A stretch of 64,000 nucleotides of DNA from Thermicanus aegyptius DSM 12793 (GCF_000510645.1 NZ_KI783301.1:3177788-3241787); one strand, 5' to 3'; positions 8,604-16,456 are shown, counted from the first letter of the stretch. Translations and numbers: made by a program. The notes: generated by a model from the letters alone, not told the origin.

Positions 8604-9218
8604 TCAATGAGCAATGTGATCAATATTAAACTTTATCTCGTCAGAAACTGGCTGACCATCTTCAAACCAACGACCTGTTACTTCGCCAAGATCTTTTTCA
8701 CTTGTATTAAACTTAATGAGTACGCCATATTTATACTTAAGTTTGTTAGGATTTTTTGGGTCTGTGTAACAAATCAATTTCTTTTCATCATAATCTGTAT
8801 TTCTGGAGTTTTGCCCCTTTTTTTTGACTTCAATGATTAAAAGATTGTTTTCGCTTTCGTTTCTTCGGTGAACGATAATATCGGGATAAACCGATATGAC
8901 TGAGTATAAAACATTATTAATCATTTCTTGATATTTACTCTTTAAAAAATTCTTCCCCAACTCTTCTTTAAAGTTATTAAACTCTGCCTCTAACTCTTTT
9001 TGTACACGTATTTTCTTTGGATTATTATCCTCATCAATATTTTTATTATATTCGCAGTCTACATGTAGGTTAGGAAACTCTGCCTGAAGATAATAGGCTA
9101 GCTTATGGGAAATTGTCCTTTCATGGAGATCATTTTGGAGTAAATAAAGATCCTCTTTGAGCAACTTATAAACTGCCTTCTTAACCTTTAACTCAATCGT
9201 TTCCTTAGAGTATTCCAA
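8604..9218 (-). CDS. PD-(D/E)XK restriction-like endonuclease, apparently intron-associated
   Basis: The protein (204 residues from a TTG at 9218) contains HERTISHKLAYYLQ, DCEYN, YPDIIVHRR and LLIIEVKKKG. The last two form a PD...(D/E)xK nuclease centre, here PD followed by E-V-K. The TTG start is chosen because AAGGAGGAG lies six bases upstream; a longer frame to 9260 has no such site. The stop is directly followed by the 3' half of a group I intron, so the gene sits where the intron's 5' half should be. It may be an alternative homing nuclease. The family is also known as stand-alone hypothetical proteins. Confidence 0.7.
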   Translation of the reverse strand: MEYSKETIELKVKKAVYKLLKEDLYLLQNDLHERTISHKLAYYLQAEFPNLHVDCEYNKNIDEDNNPKKIRVQKELEAEFNNFKEELGKNFLKSKYQEMINNVLYSVISVYPDIIVHRRNESENNLLIIEVKKKGQNSRNTDYDEKKLICYTDPKNPNKLKYKYGVLIKFNTSEKDLGEVTGRWFEDGQPVSDEIKFNIDHIAH

Positions 9219-9383
9219 TTTTATCTCCTCCTTATCTGATTCTGTGAAAATCCCTTTCATTTCTGGGTTACGTCTTAGAGGTCGTGAATTTTTACAAATC
9301 TTACATCAATTATAATCGTAGATGCCATCTCCACCAACAGTCAACTATTCAAACTCCTTTACTGAACTTGTTAAATATAATAA

Positions 9384-9410
9384 ATAGGGGGCCGCTAAAG
9401 GCCCCCCTAT
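9384..9410 (-). terminator. hag intrinsic terminator
   Basis: On the minus strand a GC-rich stem (ATAGGGGGGCC / GGCCCCCTAT with one unpaired base, 6-base loop) is followed by TATTTATTATATTT. It lies about 40 bases past the last hag stop. Confidence 0.8.
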
Positions 9411-9448
9411 GAAACCAATGATGTTTTGCCGAGATGCGAATGATCTCT

Positions 9449-9493
9449 TTAACGGAGTAATTGAAGAACTCCCTGAGGTTGTTGATTGGCTTG
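9449..9493 (-). CDS. hag: hag exon 3, flagellin C-terminal tail
   Basis: Fifteen codons encode Q-A-N-Q-Q-P-Q-G-V-L-Q-L-L-R and a TAA stop, the canonical end of Bacillus flagellin. They follow directly the intron end CGGCAAAG. Joined to exon 2 (…AQAMLA) they restore MLAQANQQPQGVLQLLR. This last strand-helix belongs to the D0 domain needed for export and filament packing. Confidence 0.8.
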   Translation of the reverse strand, partial: QANQQPQGVLQLLR

Positions 9494-9876
9494 CTTTGCC
9501 GCTGTGCCTTTCGGCGACAGAATAGACTATCTCTTCACCCTCAGCACCCTCAACGGGTCTGGTCGGGGCTGGGCACTTCAGGTGTGGTTTGCACCTTACG
9601 GACTTCATCACCGTAGCAACGGCTTTAGGTGGTATGTCCTAGTCGTTGAACCTTCCCCACTCTTTCGAGACAGGGGCTCGGCTGCTGATCATCCATTGGT
9701 GCATCCCGGCCTTTTTCACACCGTCACGCTTGCCGTTTCCAGCTTCGTTGTGGTAGGCCGGGCTTTAGGAAGTTCCAGCAATTCACCCAGTGATTCTCCG
9801 GTTCGTTACCAAACCGGACGCCCTTCTAATCCTACTTCAGGAGTTGGAGTACCCCTTGCGGTAGGGCATTAGATTG
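9494..9876 (-). ncRNA. Group I intron B in hag, 383 nt, with an in-frame alternative C-terminus
   Basis: Minus-strand core elements are P (GTGAATTGCTGGAA, ~9773-9786), Q (GATCAGCAGCCGAGC, 9676-9690), R (GTTCAACGACTAGG, ~9639-9652) and S (GAAGAGATAGTC, ~9525-9536), plus a GAAA-capped P9 hairpin and terminal CGGCAAAG. The 5' site is set at GCT^CAATCT: exon GCU pairs with GGC of the guide with U·G at the junction, and AAUCU pairs with GGAUU further out (9820-9832). The first 42 intron bases continue the hag frame as QSNALPQGVLQLLK and then a stop at 9832-9834, so unspliced RNA also encodes a complete flagellin end. Confidence 0.85.
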
Positions 9877-9945
9877 AGCCAACATTGCTTGCGCGGCTTG
9901 GGTCAGGATATTGTTCTTGGTGAACTCCATCATTTCTTTGGCCAT
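9877..9945 (-). CDS. hag: hag exon 2
   Basis: Twenty-three codons encode MAKEMMEFTKNNILTQAAQAMLA, the conserved C-terminal helix of flagellin. The exon begins after intron A's terminal GGCAACG and ends in T before intron B. If intron B is retained, translation continues for 14 more codons to a stop at 9832, giving MLAQSNALPQGVLQLLK. Confidence 0.85.
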
Positions 9946-10319
9946 CGTTGCCACCCTATGTTTCCATAAGGACCAGACTATATCTTCACCCTCAGCACCC
10001 TTTACAGGGTCTGGTCGGGGCCGGGCACTTCGGAGACTCATCTCGGAGTTGGAAGAATAGTCCCCTACGGATCTCATCGCCGTAGCCATCGGCCTTAGGC
10101 GGTACATCCTAGTCGTTGGGCCTTCTCCACCCTTTCGGGACAGGAGCTTGGCTGCTGATTGCCCAATCCTCTGATTTTTTTCGCCGTCACGCTTGCCGTT
10201 TCCAGCTTCGTTGTGGCATCAAAGGCTCTCAGGGTTTTCCAGCAATTCACCCGGTGATAATCGCTGACCGTTACCAGTCAGGACGACTCTGCTTGTGCCG
10301 CTTAAGCGGCTAAAGCATA
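9946..10319 (-). ncRNA. Group I intron A in hag, 374 nt
   Basis: Minus-strand elements are P (TGAATTGCTGGAAA, ~10236-10249), Q (CAATCAGCAGCCAAGC, 10146-10161), R (CCCAACGACTAGG, ~10107-10120) and S (GAAGATATAGTC, ~9976-9987), then a P9 hairpin with a GAAA loop and terminal GGCAACG. The 5' site GAT^TATG is supported by an extended P1: UGAU^UAUGCUU pairs with AAGCAGAGUCG (10284-10294) in 10 of 11 positions, with U·G at the junction. The P1 loop holds a perfect GCCGC-TTAA-GCGGC hairpin. Joining the exons gives RDVD|MAKEM, the canonical flagellin sequence. Read-through into the intron meets a stop after five codons. Confidence 0.9.
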
Positions 10320-11291
10320 ATCAACATCACGAATGCGGGACTCGGCTGCAGTCAGGTTCTCAGCGGAAGTGCCGAGGTTGTTGATGGTGTGCTCCAGACG
10401 GTTTTGGTAAGCACCGAGTTTAGCACGTTCAGAAGAAACAGTGTCAATAGCTGTTTGAATAGTAGTAATTGCGGCATCTGCATTTGCTTGAGTAGTAATG
10501 TCGATTGTGTCTACGCCCAACGCGTTCGCACTCATGTCACCGATGCTGAGTTGAATGGACTGACCTGCGTTAGCACCGATATGGAATGTAGCTGATCCAG
10601 CAGTTACAACAACATCCCCCACTGCAGTATCGACTGTATAACCCCCGTTGGTTTCAATTGTAATCCCAAAATCAGAGAAATTGAGAATTTGTGCGCCAGC
10701 TACGTTCGTAATAGTTTGCGACTTAGTTCCAGCACTATTTGTCATTGTTAACTTACCAGCACTAGCAGTAATAGTATAAGTGTCAGCTTTAGCTCCAGAT
10801 GTTGTAACTTTAGCCACCCCTGCTACACTTAGTACAGTTGTATTCGTAGCATTTTGGTCAACTGCTCCACCAAGCCCGCCATTCAAAAGCTTTTTAGTGT
10901 TAAATTCTGTATCAGTAGAAATACGATCTAATTCAGAGATTAATTGGTTAACTTCTTTTTGAAGTTCTTGACGGTCGTTATTGTTGTTTGTATCGTTCGC
11001 CGCTTGAACAGCCAGCTCACGCATACGCTGCAGGATGGAGTGGGTTTCGTTCAATGCACCTTCAGCGGTCTGGATGAGAGAGATTCCGTCCTGGGCATTC
11101 TTGGTCGCCATGTCCAAGCCACGAATCTGGCCGCGCATCTTCTCGGAGATGGCGAGCCCTGCGGCATCGTCTCCGGCTCGGTTGATGCGAAGGCCGGAAG
11201 AGAGCTTCTCGAGGGATTTGGCAACGGCGCTGTTGTTCCCTACCAATTGGCGGTAGGTGTTCATGGCAGAGATGTTGTGATTAATCCGCAT
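10320..11291 (-). CDS. hag: Flagellin, exon 1 of an intron-split hag gene
   Basis: This exon encodes 324 residues: the D0/D1 N-terminus (MRINHNISAMNTYRQL…), a variable Ala/Thr-rich middle (~160-260), and the start of the C-terminal D1/D0 region to ESRIRDVD. Two group I introns interrupt the rest. The spliced protein is 361 residues (324 + 23 + 14). The start ATG at 11291 has AAGGAGG seven to eight bases upstream; the frame is open further but lies in the leader. Flagellin is exported by the flagellar type III system and forms the filament. Expression should need sigma-D, and the GGA motifs in the leader, including the ribosome site, suggest CsrA/FliW control as in Bacillus. Confidence 0.95.
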
Positions 11292-11343
11292 TTCTTCTTT
11301 TCCTCCTTGATTATAGATTCTCGCATCCTTGCGGTGTAGGCTT

Positions 11344-11365
11344 CTTCCCGTCGGCCGCCGGGAAG
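11344..11365 (-). promoter_or_regulatory. Hairpin in the hag leader
   Basis: CTTCCCG and CGGGAAG flank an 8-base loop about 55 bases upstream of the hag start, inside the predicted leader RNA. GGA triplets occur between the hairpin and the start (AAGGATG and the ribosome site AAGGAGGA), the arrangement bound by CsrA in Bacillus hag. CsrA binding here is inference. Confidence 0.45.
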
Positions 11366-11382
11366 AGGTGCCTCTACCTAAT

Positions 11383-11409
11383 CTATCGGCATCTAGGAAA
11401 AAATCTTTA
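11383..11409 (-). promoter_or_regulatory. Sigma-D promoter of hag
   Basis: The minus strand reads TAAA, 15 bases, GCCGATAG, which fits the sigma-D consensus TAAA-N15-GCCGATAT at 11 of 12 positions. The start point would give a leader of about 85 bases. The remaining bases to csrA (11410-11621) hold GC-rich inverted repeats but no gene. Confidence 0.9.
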
Positions 11410-11621
11410 ATCGTTATTGCAAGGAAAAAATAAAATTTAAAGAGATCTCCGATCGAGATCTCAGTTACGTCCAAGTTTGGAACGAAGGGGATAACGGAAT
11501 GATGTTTCCTTTCGCGTGGGGAGCAGAATCCCCCTTCGGGAGCACCCCCCTTCGCAATAGCTTAATGAGGGGCGCCTCTCCATGTAAGGCTCTCCGTTTA
11601 TGGGATGCTAGGTGTGGTCGG

Positions 11622-11864
11622 TTAATCCTCTTCCATGTTCTGCGTGAAAAGATCCTGGAGGCCCTTCATCGCTTCCGTCTTCAGCATCACGGCCTCGCGG
11701 TTCTCCTCCTGGATGGCGAGGTAGATCTCCTTCCGGTAGACGGGCATCTCCTTCGGCGCTTCAATGCCAATGCGGACGCCATCCTTATCCAGGGAGAGGA
11801 TCTTCACCTCGATGCCGTCGCCGATCATGATCGATTCATTGATTTTCCGCTTCAGGACGAGCAT
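11622..11864 (-). CDS. csrA: Carbon storage regulator CsrA
   Basis: An 80-residue RNA-binding protein (MLVLKRKINESIMIGDGIEVKILSL…) with the family's five-strand body and the VRIGIEAPKEMPVYRKEIY stretch. In Bacillus it represses hag translation by covering the ribosome site and is antagonised by FliW. The start lies inside fliW (29-base overlap), so the two are co-translated. hag follows on the same strand. Confidence 0.95.
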   Translation of the reverse strand: MLVLKRKINESIMIGDGIEVKILSLDKDGVRIGIEAPKEMPVYRKEIYLAIQEENREAVMLKTEAMKGLQDLFTQNMEED

Positions 11865-12273
11865 CTGCCTCCCCCTTTCTCCGGGTGTGCTGGGGGAAGA
11901 GGGGGTGCCGCGTCGTGTAGGGGGTTCCCTCCAGGATCACCTGTTCACCGCGCCGGGTCCGGCTGTTGATCACCACAGGGGCGACCAGGTTTAATGTGGC
12001 CTCTCTCAGTTCTCCCCGAACGGTCACGATGGAGAGGATAACCACATCCTCTTCCTGATCAATCCCCAGCCGTTCAGTCACTTCGTCACTTAAGTTCACC
12101 TCATAATCTCGGTAGATCAAAAAGGGAGAGACGACGATGAAGCGAATCTCAGGATGGGCCACGGATTGTAACGTCAAAAAAGGGGTCCCTTCTCCCTCAT
12201 CCAATAGGAGAAATTCCCGCTCATCGGCAAAGCCGGGTAACCCACGCTCAAAACGAATCACACGATCCTCCAT
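11836..12273 (-). CDS. fliW: Flagellar assembly factor FliW
   Basis: FliW binds either flagellin or CsrA and so couples flagellin secretion to translation. The sequence (EDRVIRFERGLPGFADEREFLLL, LSIVTVRG, ATLNLVAPVVIN) is typical. The start is the ATG at 12273, preceded by GAGAGTGGG; a GTG nine bases upstream is possible. The 3' end overlaps csrA. Upstream bases 12283-12402 hold a 9-bp stem (CCTCTAAGT/ACTTAGGGG) and a GCCGC/GCGGC hairpin, so transcription from the coiled-coil gene may be attenuated there. Confidence 0.95.
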   Translation of the reverse strand: MEDRVIRFERGLPGFADEREFLLLDEGEGTPFLTLQSVAHPEIRFIVVSPFLIYRDYEVNLSDEVTERLGIDQEEDVVILSIVTVRGELREATLNLVAPVVINSRTRRGEQVILEGTPYTTRHPLFPQHTRRKGEADARPEAENQ

Positions 12274-12402
12274 GCATCCCACTCTCTTTTCATGGAAATA
12301 CTTTGCTCTCTTTTTTCACCATCTGATCGTGCCGCATGAGCGGCAAAGAGGTCCAAAAATGAATCATCCCCTAAGTTTACACTTAGAGGAATCTGGAACA
12401 AA

Positions 12403-12828
12403 TCAAGCTTTTTTCGCCATCTGTTCTAAGGCATCGACCCGCTCAATGGTAAGCTCAAGATCTTCGCTGAACTGCTTCATCGTCCCCGTCACTCCGCGAA
12501 AGGCGGCCTTCGTCTCCCGGCGGAAGAGGAGAAGATCGTCGCTCACAGCATCCAGCTTCTTACCCCGCTCTTCGCCGACATCCCGTAAAGAACGGATCTC
12601 CCTCTTCAGCTCGGCGATCTCGCCCTTTATCTCTCCAAAGCCTTGCTCCAGTTTTGCCACTTCGTTCTTCAGACCGGCGATCTCTCCCTTCATCTCTTCA
12701 AAGCCTTGCTCTAGCCTGGCCACTCTGCCGTTCAATTGATGGAGATCCATCGCCATCGCTTCCTGCCTGGCGCCTTGGACATCGAGCCGCTCCATAATGG
12801 CATTGAACATCACTTTGATCTCGTCCAC
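12403..12828 (-). CDS. Small coiled-coil protein of unknown function
   Basis: A 141-residue, highly charged protein predicted as one long coiled coil. It contains two near-identical units, LEQGFEEMKGEIAGLKNEV and LEQGFGEIKGEIAELKREI. I start it at a GTG (12828) because AAAGGGGGGAGG lies four bases upstream; the frame continues to 12954 without a better site. The gene sits between yviE and fliW, where Bacillus subtilis has none. I do not recognise a function. Similar coiled-coil proteins recur as orphans in thermophilic Firmicutes. Confidence 0.65.
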   Translation of the reverse strand: MDEIKVMFNAIMERLDVQGARQEAMAMDLHQLNGRVARLEQGFEEMKGEIAGLKNEVAKLEQGFGEIKGEIAELKREIRSLRDVGEERGKKLDAVSDDLLLFRRETKAAFRGVTGTMKQFSEDLELTIERVDALEQMAKKA

Positions 12829-12984
12829 GCAGCCTCCCCCCTTTCCTCCATTTTCTCCGAAACCGATGGAAAAATCCAGCTCTAGGTTGTATTCTTCCCG
12901 GTGCGCTTCGTTAAATCGATACCCGTATGGCGGGTTCCCATAGGACGTAACCAAAAATGGGGGAAAAACTAAAAAACCATGCCG

Positions 12985-13566
12985 CTATAGGCGAATATCC
13001 ACCTGCCGTTCCGGGGGAGCGACCCAGATCTTAAGGGAGTTCATCTGCTCCAAGTATCCTTCCACCTTGCCGGGGGTGTAGCGGTGAACCGGTTTCCGGG
13101 GGGTGGCGGCAATCTCCGCTCCTCCCAGCCTCCAGTCGATGGCAAGCGTTCCGGGGATCCCTTCCATCTTCACGCTCCCGACACGGGGGATGAAGGTAAG
13201 TTGAGCCGGAAGGGGTGCAGGGAATGTCTTGTCCCGGGCGATGGCGACGATCGCATCCTCATGACGCTCGATGGAGCGGAGGCGGATCCCTTCCTCGGCG
13301 CGGCGAGCGATCCCCGCCATCACTCCCTCTCTCCCCCGTTCCACCACTTCCTGCAAGAAGGCTTCCCGGTTCTTATGCCCCATGTCGGCCCAGGCCCCGC
13401 TCTGATCGATGAGAACCGCAGGGGGAGTCCGGCGGATCTCCATCCGGGCAGGTGTCTGACGTATGGCGAGTTCCGCTCTCGGCTGGGTAATCTCCTGCAC
13501 AGGTTTCCGAATTTGGAGCCCTAGACGGGCAAAGGTCTGATCCATCTGCAGGCGGAGGAGATTCAT
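12985..13566 (-). CDS. yviE: YviE-like (DUF6470) flagellar-locus protein
   Basis: The 193-residue protein begins MNLLRLQMDQTFARLGLQI and contains repeated ELAIRQTPARMEIRRTPP-like strands and a late PGKVEGYLEQMNSLKIWVAPPE. Length, sequence style and position between flgL and fliW match Bacillus YviE, whose molecular role is not established. The ribosome site GAGGAGGG precedes the ATG. Confidence 0.8.
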   Translation of the reverse strand: MNLLRLQMDQTFARLGLQIRKPVQEITQPRAELAIRQTPARMEIRRTPPAVLIDQSGAWADMGHKNREAFLQEVVERGREGVMAGIARRAEEGIRLRSIERHEDAIVAIARDKTFPAPLPAQLTFIPRVGSVKMEGIPGTLAIDWRLGGAEIAATPRKPVHRYTPGKVEGYLEQMNSLKIWVAPPERQVDIRL

Positions 13567-13670
13567 CGTTACCCTCCTCTCATCATGCTCCTCTTATCGA
13601 TAAAAAAGTGGGATAAAGCAAAACAATCATCTACCATGAAGGCAAGATCGGCTCAAAGGATCATCGGATC

Positions 13671-13782
13671 GCCGTTCATCGCTTTGAGCTCCGTTCCCTT
13701 GAAAAGGGAAGAAATTCATGCCGGATATCGCCAGCCGTCTTCCGCCGTTCATCGCTTTGAGCCCCGTTCCCTTGAAAAAGGG
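13671..13782. repeat. Two-copy 38/39-bp direct repeat in the flgL-yviE gap
   Basis: The 354-bp gap 13567-13920 has no gene. Copies at 13671-13708 and 13744-13782 share GCCGTTCATCGCTTTGAGC…CCGTTCCCTTGAAAA…GGG with one substitution and one inserted A, 73 bases apart. Each copy contains a TTCCCTT/AAGGG(A) hairpin. An inverted partial copy (GGCTCAAAGGATC) lies just before the first. It looks like a small dispersed element; the unit lacks typical CRISPR ends. Confidence 0.6.
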
Positions 13783-13848
13783 CAAAGGGTAAGCCATCGG
13801 CATGTCTAGCCCATGGGCAGAGGCTTCTGCGTTGCAAGCCTAACGAAA

Positions 13849-13897
13849 GGCTTCATTCAACTAAGAAAACCCGAGTGAAGAATGCCCGAATGAAGCC
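13849..13897 (-). terminator. Possible terminator after flgL
   Basis: A perfect 10-bp inverted repeat (GGCTTCATTC/GAATGAAGCC) with a 29-base loop ends in TTTCGTT on the minus strand, 24 bases past the flgL stop. The long loop makes it a moderate candidate. Confidence 0.45.
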
Positions 13898-13920
13898 AAA
13901 AAACCAAGACCTAAACCCCA

Positions 13921-14802
13921 TTACCGCAAGAAATCCATCAGCGTAGGCTGCATGATGCGGGCTCCCGCACCCAGAGCGGCCCGGTGAACGTTCTCCTGCA
14001 TATTCAGATGAATAATCAACTGGGCCAGATCGGCATCTTCTTCCTTCGATAAAAGTTCCGTCGTATTCTGGATCTGCGCGTCGAGGCGGTTTTGGATCAT
14101 ATCGAGGCGATTCATATTCGCCCCCAGACCGGAGTGGATCTTAAGAAAATGGTTCTCATGCTCCTGCAGATTCCCCAATAAAGCCCCCACATCCCCGTTG
14201 TTATCCAACGCATTGACCACCGCATCGAGGAACTGGAAGACGTTCCGACCACTCGTATCCTGAAAACCGAAGAGTTCCACCCCGGGGATATTGAGATCCA
14301 TGGAGATGCCTTTCCCTAATTCTACCGGAATCCGTTCCGCATTCGTGGTCTGAAGGGCACCATTGTCATAAGGCTTTTTCAGCGTATCGCTGCCGGCGAA
14401 GATGTACCGCCCGGCGATGCTGGTGTTGGCGATGCTGCCCAGCTGTTCCTTGATCTGCTCCATCTCCCGGGCGATCGCCTCCCTGGCCTGAGGATCCATC
14501 GCCCCGTTCGCCCCCTGAACCATCTTCTCCCGGATGGTCTTAAAAAGGTTATCCGCCTCCTGCAGGACGGCATCCGTCGTCTGAATCCAGTTGTTTGCCG
14601 TGTCAAGGTTCCGTTTATATTGGTTCAGCACCTTGATCTGGGAGTTATAGGCGATGCTGCGGACGGCGATGACCGGATCCTCCGATGGTTTGGAGACTTT
14701 CTTCCCTGAGGATAGCTGCTCCTGAAGACGGTCCAAGCGGTTCATGGAGTTGTTCAGATTGAGAAGAAAACGATTGGCCAACATGTTTTGGGTGACACGC
14801 AA
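13921..14802 (-). CDS. flgL: Flagellar hook-filament junction protein FlgL (HAP3)
   Basis: The protein (293 residues) has the flagellin-like N-terminus RVTQNMLANRFLLNLNNSMNRLDRLQEQLSSGKKVSKPSEDP and C-terminal NMQENVHRAALGAGARIMQPTLMDFLR. It joins hook to filament. I place the start at a TTG (14802) because GTGAGGTGAGGG precedes it and the protein then begins M-R-V-T-Q as the family does. A GTG three codons upstream is the alternative. Confidence 0.93.
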   Translation of the reverse strand: MRVTQNMLANRFLLNLNNSMNRLDRLQEQLSSGKKVSKPSEDPVIAVRSIAYNSQIKVLNQYKRNLDTANNWIQTTDAVLQEADNLFKTIREKMVQGANGAMDPQAREAIAREMEQIKEQLGSIANTSIAGRYIFAGSDTLKKPYDNGALQTTNAERIPVELGKGISMDLNIPGVELFGFQDTSGRNVFQFLDAVVNALDNNGDVGALLGNLQEHENHFLKIHSGLGANMNRLDMIQNRLDAQIQNTTELLSKEEDADLAQLIIHLNMQENVHRAALGAGARIMQPTLMDFLR

Positions 14803-14863
14803 CGCCCTCACCTCACGTCATTATGATTCGATTGCGAAAGATTGAATCGGCTGTGGACTCCCA

Positions 14864-16444
14864 TTATCTGCCCACGATCCCCATGCCGTTTATGATCTTA
14901 TCCAGCACCTGATCCATGACGGTGATGGAGCGGGCGGCCGCTTCATAGGCATGCTGGTATTTGATCATTTCGGTCATTTCATCATCAATGGAGACCCCTG
15001 AGACGGACTGTCTCCGATTCTCCACCTGGGTAACCAAACTCTGTTTTACCTCCAGGAGGTTGTTCGCCCCCTGGGCATCAATCCCCAGCTTCCCGATGAT
15101 GGCACTGTAATAACCGTCGATGGTGGTGGAGTTGGGAAAGCCTGTGGTGATCACCTTGTTCTTCAGATCGGCGATGGCCTGTGCGGTGCGCCCATCGGCC
15201 GATCCCGTGGCGGGTCGGCCTGCAGCGGCGATCAAGTCGCTATCGGCGACGATCAGGGGGTTTACCATGAGATCATCCGCTCCGCTCGGATTATACCCAT
15301 TGGGATTGTTTACCGGGTCATAGTTTCCTGGATTGAGCGCCGTAAAATCAACGGCAGAGAGATCCTTATTCGGAAGCGAATCATACCAGCTCTTGCTGAT
15401 GAAAAAAGGAAGCTGCCTGCCGTTCGCCAGATTTCCGCTCTGGATATCTTCCAGATTGGTTCCGTTCATGTGGAGGGCATTGAGTTCTCCTGCGAAGACG
15501 GAGGAGAGGGTGTTAAATTGGTTGAGCAAATCCGGGATGATTCCGGTTAGCTTTCCTGTCCCATCATCGACTCCCCTGGCTTCCAGTGTCTCCTGGAAGC
15601 TTCCGAATTGAGGCGTGAAAGGAGCCCCGCCCAGGGTCACATCATAGAATCCGGTCGCCGGATTTTGCGTCGCTTCCAGGGGAACGGTCGTCAACCCATC
15701 GACGAGGGTTTGACCACCGGCAATCTTCACTTGGATCATTCCATTCTGAATGTCGGAAACTTGCACATCCACCAGCTTGGACAATTCATCGAGGAGAAGA
15801 TCCCTCTGGTCCCGCAGGTCGTTGGTGGTATATCCATGGGGCGCGATGCGGGCGATCTGGGCATTAACATCCCGGATGCGGGTGGCGATGGAGTTCACTT
15901 GGTTCGTCTTCACCAAAACCACCTGGTTCAGATCGGACTGGTAATCCTTCAAGGATTGGGCGATATGGCCGAAGGCATCCACCACTCCCTTCGCATAGCC
16001 CACCACTTCTTCCCGCACCTCACCGGACTCTGCGGAGGCGGTGAGATCCTGCCAGGCGCCCCAGAGACGATCCAGCGCCTTCTGAAGTCCGATCTCCTGG
16101 GTATCGGTTCCTTCCTGAAGAACCACTTCGAGCTTGCCGTAGGTGGCTGCCCTCGATTCGTAGAAGCCCAGATAACGATTTTCGTTCCGAAATTGACGGT
16201 CCAGGAATTGATCCCGGAGGCGGGTAATCTGCGCTACATCCACCCCCGTACCCATCTGGGCGGCTGTGCGGCTGTTAAACATACCCGGGTAGGGGAAAGG
16301 GCGAGAAGCAACCATGTCCACCCGCTGCCGGGAAAAACCGGGGGTGTTGGCATTGGCGATGTTATGGCCGGTGGTATCGAGGGCGGTCTGCTGGGCAAAG
16401 AGCCCCCTTTTTCCGATCTCTAATCCTCCAAAAGTAGAACGCAT
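14864..16444 (-). CDS. flgK: Flagellar hook-associated protein FlgK (HAP1)
   Basis: The 526-residue protein begins MRSTFGGLEIGKRGLFAQQTALDTTGHNIANANTPGFSRQ, the conserved FlgK/rod-hook N-terminus. It ends with VSIDDEMTEMIKYQHAYEAAARSITVMDQVLDKIINGMG, the matching C-terminal coiled coil. It is the hook-side junction protein. The ribosome site TAAGGAGGAG is strong. The gene lies 12 bases after flgN, in one operon with flgM and flgL. Confidence 0.96.
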   Translation of the reverse strand: MRSTFGGLEIGKRGLFAQQTALDTTGHNIANANTPGFSRQRVDMVASRPFPYPGMFNSRTAAQMGTGVDVAQITRLRDQFLDRQFRNENRYLGFYESRAATYGKLEVVLQEGTDTQEIGLQKALDRLWGAWQDLTASAESGEVREEVVGYAKGVVDAFGHIAQSLKDYQSDLNQVVLVKTNQVNSIATRIRDVNAQIARIAPHGYTTNDLRDQRDLLLDELSKLVDVQVSDIQNGMIQVKIAGGQTLVDGLTTVPLEATQNPATGFYDVTLGGAPFTPQFGSFQETLEARGVDDGTGKLTGIIPDLLNQFNTLSSVFAGELNALHMNGTNLEDIQSGNLANGRQLPFFISKSWYDSLPNKDLSAVDFTALNPGNYDPVNNPNGYNPSGADDLMVNPLIVADSDLIAAAGRPATGSADGRTAQAIADLKNKVITTGFPNSTTIDGYYSAIIGKLGIDAQGANNLLEVKQSLVTQVENRRQSVSGVSIDDEMTEMIKYQHAYEAAARSITVMDQVLDKIINGMGIVGR

Positions 16445-16456
16445 CGTTTCTCCTCC

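Noticed and set aside
10302-10319. Premature end of flagellin at the TAA behind RDVDYALAA
   Set aside because: The stop lies inside group I intron A. The missing C-terminus is found intact after the intron, so this is not a truncated gene.
13671-13782. CRISPR array in the flgL-yviE gap
   Set aside because: Only two units, with internal hairpins in each, an inverted partial copy nearby, and no GAAAC-type end. The spacer shows no coding signal.
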